Below are positions 6,809 through 14,381 of a DNA stretch of 26,905 nt, piece after piece. Positions within the stretch are counted from its first letter, which is position 1; each line of letters opens with the position of its first letter. The notes beneath the pieces were generated by a model that was given only the letters and a program-made list of their open reading frames with translations, ran no database searches and was not told the DNA's origin. Source of the DNA: Arcobacter sp. (GTDB lineage: Bacteria; Campylobacterota; Campylobacteria; Campylobacterales; Arcobacteraceae); contig DAOVXU010000004.1 in the NCBI GenBank assembly GCA_030635995.1, positions 1 to 26,905 of the forward strand, given 5' to 3'. The position numbers were made by a program, and so were the translations under genes.

Positions 6809-9193
6809 TTATTGACATCCTATACATTCTTGACTTCTATCTGCTACATCTTGTGAAGCTTCTGGTGATTGACCTCTTAGGTAATAAGTTGATTTTAATC
6901 CTAATTGCCATGCTAAAGTATATATTTGGTGTAGATATTTACCACTAGCTTTATCTAAACTCATAAATACATTTGTACTTTGACCTTGGTCTATCCATTT
7001 TTGACGAATAGCTGCTGCTCTTATTAAATCTAATTGTTCAACTTCGTAAGCAGGTACATAATGACTCCAAGTATTTGGAGATAAATTTGGAACTACTACA
7101 GGGATAAGTCCTGATAAGTTTTCTTCAAACCATTTTCTTTTATATACAGGCTCAATAGCTTGAGTAGTCCCTACAAGGATAGAGATAGATGAAGTTGGTG
7201 CAATAGCCATAAGATAACCATTTCTTAAACCATTAGTTTTAACCTCTTCTCTTAAACTTAACCAATCATATCCAGTATCAAACAGATCTTTATCTATAAG
7301 TGCCTCAACAGCTTTTGGAGCATGATCCATAGGCATAATACCTTTACTCCAATCACTCCCTTCAAATTCTGGATAGATACCTTTTTCAACAGCCAATGTA
7401 GATGATGATTTAATAGCATTATAACTAATCGCTTCCATAACTTGATCTATCCTTTTAAAATGTTCATTTGAACCCCAAGTGATTTGGGATTCTGCTAACA
7501 TTTGAGCTTCACCCATTACACCAAGCCCTATAGCTCTTGTTTGTAAATTTGTCTCTTTTACTTTTCTAAGTGGATAAAAGTTTAAATCAATAACATTATC
7601 AAGCATTCTAATCGCTATTGGTACTACCCTTTTTATATCTTCATCTGTATTAATTTTACTTAAGTTTACAGATGCAAGATTACAAACAGCAGTTTTTCCA
7701 TCAATTTTTTCTTTTTCAACTATATAGATTGATTTTCCATTAACTTTATCTAAAGCAGATATTTTATTTGCTTTTTTTGCTACTCCACTTGAAGTGATAA
7801 CAATCTCATCTTCATCAAAAGTGGCAAAAGTACCATCTGTAAATTCTAATTTGATTTTATAATAGTTTGGTTCTGTATTTTGAAATATCTCTGTACATAA
7901 GTTACTACTTCTGATAAAACCTGTATGTCGATTTTGATTAGCTCTATTTGCACTATCTTTAAAACATAAAAAAGGTGAAGCAGATTCAAAATAAGATGTT
8001 AAAATCTTTTTCCATAAATCTTTTGCTTTCATTTGATCTTTTGTGATTGAAGGGTCATTTTCATACTCTTCATATCGTTTCTTAAATGCTTCTCCTGTAA
8101 GTGTAGGTAGATCTCTCACTTCATAAGGATCAAGAAGTGTCCAATGTGAATCTTCTAAAATTCTTTCCATAAATAGATCATTTATCCAAAGTGCAGGGAA
8201 AAGATCATGAGCTCTTCTTCTCTCCTCTCCACTATTTTTCTTTAAATCAATAAAATCAATTACATCCATATGCCAAGGTTCAAGATAAACAGCAATTGCT
8301 CCTTTTCTTGTACCTAATTGATCAACTGCAAGAGCTATATCATTTGTGATTTTTAAAAATGGCACTATACCACCAGCTGCACTTTTATGATTATCAATAA
8401 CACCACCTAAAGCTCGGATACTATTCCAATCCCAACCGATACCACCACCAAATTTTGATAAAAGTCCCATCTCTTTATATCCATCAAAAATACCTTCAAT
8501 ATTATCAGGAGATGAACCAATATAGCAAGATGAAAGTTGATGTCTATTTGTTCTAGCATTTGATAAAGTAGGAGTAGCAAGCATAACTTCAAATTTTGAT
8601 AATACATGATAAAACTCTTTTGCTTTTTCTTGTTTATCCTCTTCATTTTGAGCTAAAAACATAGATATACCCATAAACATTTGTTGAGGAAGTTCTATAG
8701 GTTCATTGTCTGAGTTTTTTAATAAATATCTATCATTTAATGTTTTAACACCAAGATAGTTAAAAAGTAAATCTCTTGATGGGTCAAGTTGTTTGTTTAA
8801 ATCATCTAAGTCATAACCAGATTCAAGTTCAGGGATAATTCGACCTGCTTTTTGTCCATATGAAATATAATCTTTTAGATGACAATATGCGGAACCTTTT
8901 ATACCGTGAGTAGCTTTTCCTGTTCTATGATATAGATCATATAAAAATAATCTTGAAGCAACAAAAGTCCAATCAGGAACATCTATATCAATCTTTTCAA
9001 CAGCAGTTTTAACTAAAGCATCTTGAATATCAGATGAACTCATACCATTAATAAATTTGATTTGTGAATCAATTTCAAGTTCACTTTGACTAACACCATT
9101 TAGTCCTTGGGTAGCTGCAATAGTATTTTTTTGAATTTTTGAAATATCTAAAACTTCTTTTCTACCATTTCTTTTTGTAATCATTATTGACAT
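6809..9193 (-). CDS. nrdA: Ribonucleotide reductase class Ia, alpha subunit
   Basis: The 794-residue catalytic subunit makes deoxynucleoside diphosphates. Residues about 1-95 form the allosteric ATP-cone (MITKRNGRKEVLDISKIQ...). The active-site parts are present: the redox cysteine in SSCYIGS, Asn-x-Cys-x-Glu in NLCTEI, the second cysteine in AVCNLAS, and the YY pair in KSTYYLRG that carries the radical to NrdB. It ends CIGCQ, the reducible tail cysteines. Between NLCTEI and AVCNLAS there are roughly 40 more residues than in E. coli, in a beta-rich insert. I chose the start at 9193 (MSIMITK) because AAGGA lies 10 bases upstream; the frame stays open to 9292 but that stretch lacks a ribosome site. 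Confidence 0.96.
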   Translation of the reverse strand: MSIMITKRNGRKEVLDISKIQKNTIAATQGLNGVSQSELEIDSQIKFINGMSSSDIQDALVKTAVEKIDIDVPDWTFVASRLFLYDLYHRTGKATHGIKGSAYCHLKDYISYGQKAGRIIPELESGYDLDDLNKQLDPSRDLLFNYLGVKTLNDRYLLKNSDNEPIELPQQMFMGISMFLAQNEEDKQEKAKEFYHVLSKFEVMLATPTLSNARTNRHQLSSCYIGSSPDNIEGIFDGYKEMGLLSKFGGGIGWDWNSIRALGGVIDNHKSAAGGIVPFLKITNDIALAVDQLGTRKGAIAVYLEPWHMDVIDFIDLKKNSGEERRRAHDLFPALWINDLFMERILEDSHWTLLDPYEVRDLPTLTGEAFKKRYEEYENDPSITKDQMKAKDLWKKILTSYFESASPFLCFKDSANRANQNRHTGFIRSSNLCTEIFQNTEPNYYKIKLEFTDGTFATFDEDEIVITSSGVAKKANKISALDKVNGKSIYIVEKEKIDGKTAVCNLASVNLSKINTDEDIKRVVPIAIRMLDNVIDLNFYPLRKVKETNLQTRAIGLGVMGEAQMLAESQITWGSNEHFKRIDQVMEAISYNAIKSSSTLAVEKGIYPEFEGSDWSKGIMPMDHAPKAVEALIDKDLFDTGYDWLSLREEVKTNGLRNGYLMAIAPTSSISILVGTTQAIEPVYKRKWFEENLSGLIPVVVPNLSPNTWSHYVPAYEVEQLDLIRAAAIRQKWIDQGQSTNVFMSLDKASGKYLHQIYTLAWQLGLKSTYYLRGQSPEASQDVADRSQECIGCQ

Positions 9194-9332
9194 AAGATTT
9201 TTTTCCTTGAAATTAAATTTGTTCTTTAAATAATATATTGTATATAATATTTTGCTTAAATATAAAGAATTTAAGGTGGCAATTTTATCCAAATATTGCT
9301 TTATTTTTAGTAAAATTTTAAACTTTTAAAGA

Positions 9333-9338
9333 TATAAT
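9333..9338 (+). promoter_or_regulatory. Possible -10 element of the SUI1-nnr operon
   Basis: TATAAT lies 45 bases before the ATG at 9383, in the divergent gap between nrdA and the SUI1-like gene. No convincing -35 is present. An AAAGGA ribosome site lies in the leader. I see no confident nrdA promoter or NrdR box in the 189-base gap. Confidence 0.45.
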
Positions 9339-9382
9339 ATTGTTATACAAAAAGAAAAAATTATAATAAAAAAGGATTCAAA

Positions 9383-9697
9383 ATGTTTCAAATGGGTGCT
9401 AGGCTTGACGGTGAAAGCTATGATACAAAAAAATTAAAAGATCCAAAAAAAAGTTTTCAAAAAATTTCTAAAAATGAACATCAACTTGTATTTACTTTTG
9501 AAAAAAGAAAAGGGAAGCCTGTAACACTTGTGGGTAGATTTTATATGAGTGATAAGGAGAAAAAAGTAATCTTAAAATTACTTAAAACAAAGTTAGCTTG
9601 TGGTGGGGCTATCAAAGAGGAATGGATAGAATTGCAAGGGGATGTTAAGGAGAAAATTAAAACTATTTTAACTACTGATGGTTGGAAATTTAAATAG
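9383..9697 (+). CDS. SUI1/eIF1-like protein (YciH family)
   Basis: The 104-residue protein has the SUI1 fold signature in its second half: GKPVTLVGRF, then LLKTKLACGGAIKEEWIELQGD, and a C-terminal strand GWKFK. Bacterial members resemble eukaryotic initiation factor 1 and are thought to bind the small ribosomal subunit; their role in bacteria is not firmly known. An AAAGGA site precedes the ATG. The TAG stop shares its G with the GTG start of the next gene, a coupled arrangement. Confidence 0.88.
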   Translation: MFQMGARLDGESYDTKKLKDPKKSFQKISKNEHQLVFTFEKRKGKPVTLVGRFYMSDKEKKVILKLLKTKLACGGAIKEEWIELQGDVKEKIKTILTTDGWKFK

Positions 9698-11088
9698 TGA
9701 AAAAAGTATTTAATGAAGTTAATAGTTTAGATAAAAGGTGTTATGTAAAATTTAATTTAACAGAAGATATTTTGATGGAAAATGCTGCAAATAGAATGTT
9801 TGATTTTGTAAAGAAAAAGATTAAAAAAAAGAGAAAGATTTTAATTGTTGCAGGTGCTGGAAATAATGGAGCAGATGGGATAGTTCTTGCTAGATTGTTG
9901 TATTTAGATTATGATGTAAAGCTATATTTACCATATGGTGCTAAATCAAATATGGCTAAACTACAACTAGAAAGAGCAAGTCTAATTGGAATTAAAATTA
10001 CTAAAACCTATCCCCTAAAAACTGACAACTATTCACTAATTGTTGATTGTTTATTTGGTACAGGTTTAAATAGAGAATTAGATGAAAAATCACAAAAAAT
10101 AATTAAAAAACTAAATAAAATGGATGGATATAAATTAGCTTGTGATATTCCAAGTGGTATAGATAGTAAAGGTTTTATTAATTCTATTGCATTTAAGGCT
10201 AATAGAACTATAACAATGGGAGCATTAAAAAAATCTTTATATAGTGATATTGCAAAAGATTATGTGAGTAAGATAAAAGTGGGAACGCTAGGTGTTAGTT
10301 CTAAAATATATAATACTAAAAGTGATTGTTATCTATTAGAAAAAAAAGATTTAAAGTTACCACTTAGAGATTTAAAAGATACACATAAAGGGACATTTGG
10401 ACATCTTGCGGTTATAATTGGAGAGAAAAAAGGTGCAGGAAAAATATCTGCTAAAACTGCTTTAAAATTTGGGGTAGGGTTAGTGACAGCAATCACTAAA
10501 GATATAAATTTACCAAATAGTATAATGCAAAGTGAAATATTACCTTTAAATACAACTGCTATTGCAATAGGGATGGGTCTTGGTACTTTAGAATATAGAA
10601 GTGAGCTATTTGATAAAAGATTACCATTAATAATAGATGCCGATATGATTTATAAGAGAGAGATATTAAAACTATTAGATAGAGATAATATTGTATTAAC
10701 TCCACATCCAAAAGAGTTTTGCAATCTATTAAAAATAACAAATATTGAAGATATAACTATAGAACAATTACAAAAAGATAGATTTAAATATGTTGAATTA
10801 TTTTGTAAAAAATATCCAAATGTAGTTTTACTACTAAAAGGTGCAAATGTATTAATAGGACAAAATAAAAAACTTTATATAAATAGTTTTGGAATATCAG
10901 CATTAAGTTTTGGAGGTAGTGGAGATATTCTTAGTGGATTGGTAGGTTCACTTCTTGCTCAAGGGTATAGTCCAATAGATTCTGCAATAGGGGGAAGTTT
11001 AGCACATACACTTAGTGCTTTAAAATATAAAGGGGCAAATTATTCACTTTGTCCAAATGATTTAATTAAACAAATTAAAAAACTATAA
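9697..11088 (+). CDS. nnr: Bifunctional NAD(P)HX epimerase / ADP-dependent dehydratase
   Basis: This fused repair enzyme restores hydrated, damaged NADH and NADPH. The N-terminal YjeF_N domain (about 1-210) epimerises NAD(P)HX and shows AGAGNNGADGIVLAR and the DIPSGIDS loop. The C-terminal ribokinase-like domain (about 220-463) is the dehydratase, with THKGTFGHLAV, the TPHPKEF loop and SFGGSGDILSG near the active site. The 463-residue length fits the fused bacterial form. The start is GTG overlapping the stop of the SUI1-like gene by one base; no better start is visible. Confidence 0.93.
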   Translation: MKKVFNEVNSLDKRCYVKFNLTEDILMENAANRMFDFVKKKIKKKRKILIVAGAGNNGADGIVLARLLYLDYDVKLYLPYGAKSNMAKLQLERASLIGIKITKTYPLKTDNYSLIVDCLFGTGLNRELDEKSQKIIKKLNKMDGYKLACDIPSGIDSKGFINSIAFKANRTITMGALKKSLYSDIAKDYVSKIKVGTLGVSSKIYNTKSDCYLLEKKDLKLPLRDLKDTHKGTFGHLAVIIGEKKGAGKISAKTALKFGVGLVTAITKDINLPNSIMQSEILPLNTTAIAIGMGLGTLEYRSELFDKRLPLIIDADMIYKREILKLLDRDNIVLTPHPKEFCNLLKITNIEDITIEQLQKDRFKYVELFCKKYPNVVLLLKGANVLIGQNKKLYINSFGISALSFGGSGDILSGLVGSLLAQGYSPIDSAIGGSLAHTLSALKYKGANYSLCPNDLIKQIKKL

Positions 11089-11134
11089 AGATAATTTGGA
11101 TATTATCTCAACATAAATTAAAAGGAATAGATAA

Positions 11135-11917
11135 ATGAATGACAATATATTAAAAATAGGTAAATATGAATTTAACAGTAGATTGATAGTTGGAAGTGGA
11201 AAATATGATTCATTTCAAACTACAAGAGATGCAACAATTGCAAGTGGAAGTGAGCTTATAACAGTAGCAATAAGAAGAGTAAATATTATGAATCCAAATG
11301 AGGAAAATTTACTTGATTATTTCAAAGATACAAATATAAGACTATTGCCAAATAGTGCAGGGTGTTTTACAGCAGATGAAGCTATAACTACATTTAGACT
11401 TATGAGAGAAGCAACTGGAATTGATATTATTAAACTTGAAGTTATCGCAGATGCTCAAAAAACTTTATATCCAGATGTAATTGCTACAATAAAAGCTTGT
11501 GAAGTTCTTAAAAAAGAGGGATTTACAATTATGGCATATACTTCTGATGATCCAATTATTGCAAAAAAACTTGAAGATGCAGGTGCTGATGCAATTATGC
11601 CTTTAGCAGCTCCTATTGGTTCTGGACTTGGTATCCAAAATCCATACAATATTGCATTTATAAGGGATGCAGTTAGTGTTCCAGTTATTGTTGATGCTGG
11701 TTTAGGATGTGCAAGTGACGCATCAATAGCTATGGAACTGGGAGCAGATGGAATTTTAGCAAATACAGCTATAGCACAAGCACAAAATCCAATGATGATG
11801 GCTGAAGCTTTTAAACATGCAGTTATTTCTGGAAGAATGGGTTATAAAGCGGGTAGAATTCCTAAAAAACCATATGCTACAGCAAGTTCTCCTATAGATG
11901 GTCTAATCCAATTTTAG
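11135..11917 (+). CDS. thiG: Thiazole synthase
   Basis: The 260-residue TIM-barrel enzyme forms the thiazole phosphate part of thiamine in the cytoplasm, using sulfur from the ThiS thiocarboxylate. Family marks are FNSRLIVGSGKYDSF, VAIRRVN, NSAGCFTADEA, the Schiff-base lysine in IIKLEVIAD, and PIGSGLGIQNPYNI. The length is typical. An AAAAGGAAT ribosome site precedes the ATG. It follows the nnr gene by 46 bases on the same strand. No thiS or thiH is in the window. Confidence 0.96.
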   Translation: MNDNILKIGKYEFNSRLIVGSGKYDSFQTTRDATIASGSELITVAIRRVNIMNPNEENLLDYFKDTNIRLLPNSAGCFTADEAITTFRLMREATGIDIIKLEVIADAQKTLYPDVIATIKACEVLKKEGFTIMAYTSDDPIIAKKLEDAGADAIMPLAAPIGSGLGIQNPYNIAFIRDAVSVPVIVDAGLGCASDASIAMELGADGILANTAIAQAQNPMMMAEAFKHAVISGRMGYKAGRIPKKPYATASSPIDGLIQF

Positions 11918-11957
11918 GGGCTTTTAAAAGGAATTTTGCAATTTCTTTTAAATACTC

Positions 11958-11986
11958 TTGACTTATTTGTAAAAATACATTATAAT
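11958..11986 (+). promoter_or_regulatory. tRNA operon promoter
   Basis: TTGACT (11958-11963), a 17-base spacer and TATAAT (11981-11986) form a strong sigma-70-type promoter. It lies 40 bases before tRNA-Pro, in the gap after thiG, and would drive the Pro-His-Arg-Leu genes. Confidence 0.8.
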
Positions 11987-12026
11987 TCCGTCCACATTAA
12001 GAGAAAGACATTCTTTAAGTGTAAGG

Positions 12027-12104
12027 CGGAGTGTAGCGCAGCCTGGTTAGCGCACCTGGTTTGGGACCAGGGGGTCGGAGGTTCGAATCCTCTCACTCCG
12101 ACCA
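12027..12104 (+). tRNA. tRNA-Pro(TGG)
   Basis: The acceptor arms CGGAGTG and CACTCCG pair perfectly, followed by ACCA. The anticodon stem CCTGG/CCAGG encloses TTTGGGA with anticodon TGG. The T arm GGAGG-TTCGAAT-CCTCT is standard and CCA is encoded. Confidence 0.97.
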
Positions 12105-12145
12105 TGTTATTTAAAATTATATTGATAAAATTGTAAACCTTTTAT

Positions 12146-12223
12146 GGTAGGTATAGCTCAGTCGGTTAGAGCGTCTGGTTGTGGTTCAGAAGGTCGTGGG
12201 TTCGATCCCCATTACTTACCCCA
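12146..12223 (+). tRNA. tRNA-His(GTG)
   Basis: The anticodon loop TTGTGGT gives GTG. The acceptor GTAGGTA/TACTTAC pairs with one G-U. The extra 5' G (12146) faces C at the discriminator position (12220), the identity mark of tRNA-His. CCA is encoded. Confidence 0.96.
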
Positions 12224-12245
12224 TTTATAATTTGTCAATTTATAT

Positions 12246-12322
<77 letters not shown>

Positions 12323-12351
12323 TTATTTACTATCAATTAATTACATTTTAT

Positions 12352-12436
12352 GCGGATGTGGTGAAATTGGTATACACGCCAGACTTAGGATCTGGTGCTT
12401 TACGGCGTGAAGGTTCAAGTCCTTTCATCCGCACCA
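12352..12436 (+). tRNA. tRNA-Leu(TAG), island attachment gene
   Basis: The acceptor GCGGATG/CATCCGC pairs perfectly. CCAGA-CTTAGGA-TCTGG gives anticodon TAG, and the long variable arm is that of a class II tRNA. CCA is encoded. The last 17 bases plus ATT are repeated at 15878-15896, so the 3' end is the likely attachment site of the island that follows. Confidence 0.96.
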
Positions 12437-12438
12437 TT
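12420..12438 (+). repeat. Left attachment repeat (attL)
   Basis: The 19 bases TCCTTTCATCCGCACCATT cover the end of the tRNA-Leu T arm, its acceptor strand, CCA and two further bases. They recur exactly at 15878-15896. Tyrosine integrases often recombine at tRNA 3' ends and leave such a direct repeat. Confidence 0.75.
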
Positions 12439-12468
12439 GTGTGATTAAGTGATAGTAAATATAAAATT

Positions 12469-12493
12469 AGCCCCTTGGTTAGGGGCTTTTTTT
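12469..12493 (+). terminator. Intrinsic terminator between tRNA-Leu and tRNA-Val
   Basis: AGCCCC-TTGGTTA-GGGGCT is followed by seven Ts. It should end the tRNA operon. The same hairpin is present at 15930. Confidence 0.9.
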
Positions 12494-12514
12494 ATGCCTA
12501 ATTTTTCCTCAAAC

Positions 12515-12590
12515 GATCGTGTAACTCAGTTGGTAGAGTGCTACATTGACATTGTAGATGCCGTTGGTTCAAGTCCAATTATGATCACCA
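12515..12590 (+). tRNA. tRNA-Val(GAC)
   Basis: GATCGTG pairs with TATGATC (two G-U pairs), the D arm is ACTC/GAGT, and CTACA-TTGACAT-TGTAG gives anticodon GAC. The T arm is GTTGG/CCAAT and CCA is encoded. It starts 21 bases after an intrinsic terminator, and no promoter fits in between. A broken copy of its first 26 bases lies at 15975. Confidence 0.94.
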
Positions 12591-12730
12591 TATTTAATTT
12601 TTAAATTTAATTTTAGACACAAAAAAGACTCACTTTTGACTCATCAAAATTGGCTCAAATCAACAGTTCAAGTAGGCGTAGGTCACTCTCAAATCTTCAT
12701 TATTCATATTTCCTTAACCACATATTATAA

Positions 12731-12773
12731 CCTTGATTAATGTGTTACGCATTGATACACAAAGAAATCAAGG
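12731..12773 (+). promoter_or_regulatory. Hairpin covering the ribosome site of the DUF2958 gene
   Basis: CCTTGATT (12731-12738) pairs perfectly with AATCAAGG (12766-12773), and an inner TGTGT/ACACA (12741-12745, 12757-12761) extends the stem. The right arm contains the AAGG of the AAGGAG ribosome site (12770-12775), so folding would block translation from the ATG at 12782. The rest of the 190-base gap after tRNA-Val holds short repeats of GACTCA near 12627-12645 and a possible -10 (TATTAT near 12723). Confidence 0.45.
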
Positions 12774-12781
12774 AGCTTACT

Positions 12782-13087
12782 ATGAGCAAACTAATCACAG
12801 AAAAACAGTTGTCTGAATTACCAGACTTATACTCAACAGAAGATGTAGCAGATCCCATTTGTCATATCAAACTATTTACACCTGATTCAAATTGGAGTTG
12901 GTATATTACAGAGATATCCAAAGAAGATAAAGTAACTTGCTTTGGTTATGTAATAGGTCATGAAAGTGAACTAGGATATTTCAATTTAGATGAGATTGAA
13001 AATGTTAAAGGTGCTTTAAATCTATCAGTAGAAAGAGATATTCATTTTAAACCTATACTACTATCTGAAGTAAAGAGGAGTTGTTAA
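12782..13087 (+). CDS. DUF2958 family protein
   Basis: The 101-residue soluble protein MSKLITEKQLSELPDLYSTE... resembles DUF2958, a small family of unknown function common on plasmids and integrative elements. Typical parts are DPICHIKLFTPDSNWSWYITE, CFGYVIGHESELGYFNLDEI and a C-terminal stretch before the stop. I chose ATG 12782 because AAGGAG lies 6 bases upstream; the frame is open from 12740. The ribosome site can be hidden in a hairpin. It is cargo or a backbone remnant of the tRNA-Leu island. Confidence 0.8.
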   Translation: MSKLITEKQLSELPDLYSTEDVADPICHIKLFTPDSNWSWYITEISKEDKVTCFGYVIGHESELGYFNLDEIENVKGALNLSVERDIHFKPILLSEVKRSC

Positions 13088-13088
13088 A

Positions 13089-13196
13089 ATGAAAGAGCAA
13101 ACAACAGTTATTGAAGTAATAGAGGATACTCCAATAGCTACACAAGAAAGTGTTAAAATTAAAAATCTAACCACAATAATTTCACCAGGGAATTAA
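13089..13196 (+). pseudogene. Short frame, possible N-terminal stub of a ParB-like protein
   Basis: This 35-codon frame starts one base after the DUF2958 stop and ends SVKIKNLTTIISPGN. That ending resembles the approach to the NPR motif of ParB/RepB partition proteins, where the text would normally continue. The sequence then changes directly to the end of the Fic gene, which overlaps by 4 bases. The simplest reading is a gene cut when the Fic segment was joined. ParB identity rests on a short resemblance; it could be a genuine small protein. Confidence 0.35.
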
Positions 13197-14311
13197 TTGA
13201 TATTTATTGAATAGCTAATATTTCTACCCGCAGTACCCTCATTTTGAATTAAACAATTTTTTTGAACCAAATCTTTAATTTCTCTACTTGCTGTTGGTTT
13301 ACTTATTTTAGTAATGGAAGCATATTTACGAGTATTAATTCCACCTTCAAAATTATCATATCCAACATCTAATAATCTATTTAAAACTTTTATTTGTCTT
13401 TCATTTAAAATAGTTTGATTGTGTTTATCCCAAAATGTAGTTTTTTGTAAAACATAACCAATATTAGCTTTTGATGTTTTTAGTGCTGTTAAAAGTGTAT
13501 TTAAAAACCATTCAAGCCATATAGTAATATCCATATTACATAGTGATACTTTTTCTAAAATATCATAATATGTTTTTTTATCATTTTTAATAGCATTTGA
13601 TATTGAATACATTTTTTGTGATTGCTTAGATTCTCTTGATAATAACATATCAGTTAGTGCTCGTGTTATTCTTCCATTCCCATCATCCATGGGGTGTATG
13701 ATTACAAACCATAAATGAGCAATACCTGCTTTTATAATTGATAAGTCAGAATCATCATTTAACCATTTTAAAAAATTATTCATTTCATTATCTAAAATAT
13801 CTCTTGGAGGTGCTATATAATGTACTTTCTCTTTACCAATTGGACCTGATACAATTTGCATCTCGTCATTACCCCTAAAAGTTGATACATTAATACTATT
13901 CATTATATAAAATCCAGTAGGGAAAAGTGCATTATGCCAACCAAATAACCTCTCTAAATTAAATTCTTTATTACAATTATTTGTAGCGTCTAATAATATA
14001 TCAATTAATCCATCTGTTTGGATATTTGAATTATCATTTATATTAATATCAATACCTAATTCTTTTGAAATTGAAGACCTAACACTATTACGACTTAATA
14101 TTTCACCCTCTATGGCTGATGTATCTAATGCTTCAGTTGTTAGTATTTCTAATTTAGCAATAGATAAATCATCTTGAGTTTTAGTTTCATATATACCATT
14201 TAATAATCCTTGATAATATTTTATATCAAGCAATATAGGTTCAAGTTTATATTTATCATATTTAAAGTTTGGATAGTCATTGTGTTGCCATATCCATTTT
14301 TTTGTATCCAT
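13193..14311 (-). CDS. Fic domain protein with self-inhibition motif
   Basis: The 372-residue protein starts with a DUF4172-type region (WIWQHNDYPNFKYD). TSAIEG (64-69) matches the (S/T)xxxE(G/N) inhibitory helix of class II Fic proteins, so no separate antitoxin is needed. The Fic core has HPMDDGNGR (206-214), matching HPFx(D/E)GNGR except for Met instead of Phe, so AMP transfer to a target protein is plausible. The C-terminal 70 residues look like a winged helix (ITKISKPTASREIKDLVQK). Target unknown. AAGGT precedes the start. It is island cargo, convergent with the short frame at 13089, and has its own upstream region. Confidence 0.9.
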   Translation of the reverse strand: MDTKKWIWQHNDYPNFKYDKYKLEPILLDIKYYQGLLNGIYETKTQDDLSIAKLEILTTEALDTSAIEGEILSRNSVRSSISKELGIDININDNSNIQTDGLIDILLDATNNCNKEFNLERLFGWHNALFPTGFYIMNSINVSTFRGNDEMQIVSGPIGKEKVHYIAPPRDILDNEMNNFLKWLNDDSDLSIIKAGIAHLWFVIIHPMDDGNGRITRALTDMLLSRESKQSQKMYSISNAIKNDKKTYYDILEKVSLCNMDITIWLEWFLNTLLTALKTSKANIGYVLQKTTFWDKHNQTILNERQIKVLNRLLDVGYDNFEGGINTRKYASITKISKPTASREIKDLVQKNCLIQNEGTAGRNISYSININ

Positions 14312-14326
14312 TATATTACCTTGATG

Positions 14327-14345
14327 TGATTATTTAAGTTAATCA
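14327..14345. promoter_or_regulatory. Inverted repeat upstream of the Fic gene
   Basis: TGATTA (14327-14332) and TAATCA (14340-14345) lie 16-34 bases before the Fic start, next to a minus-strand TATGAT that could be the -10. Because the protein ends in a winged helix, autoregulation through this site is possible. This is inference from position only. Confidence 0.25.
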
Positions 14346-14381
14346 TATCATAATTTGATTTGAATAAACCTTTTAATCCTA

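Noticed and set aside
9194..9382. NrdR box upstream of nrdA
   Set aside because: An ACAATATATT-like stretch occurs near 9235, but it does not match the NrdR palindrome well and no tandem pair is present.
11936..12136. 66-residue frame across tRNA-Pro
   Set aside because: It reads through the tRNA operon promoter and a certain tRNA gene.
13089..13196. Antitoxin partner for the Fic protein
   Set aside because: It is on the opposite strand, belongs by position to the DUF2958 gene, and lacks the (S/T)xxxE(G/N) motif, which the Fic protein already carries itself.
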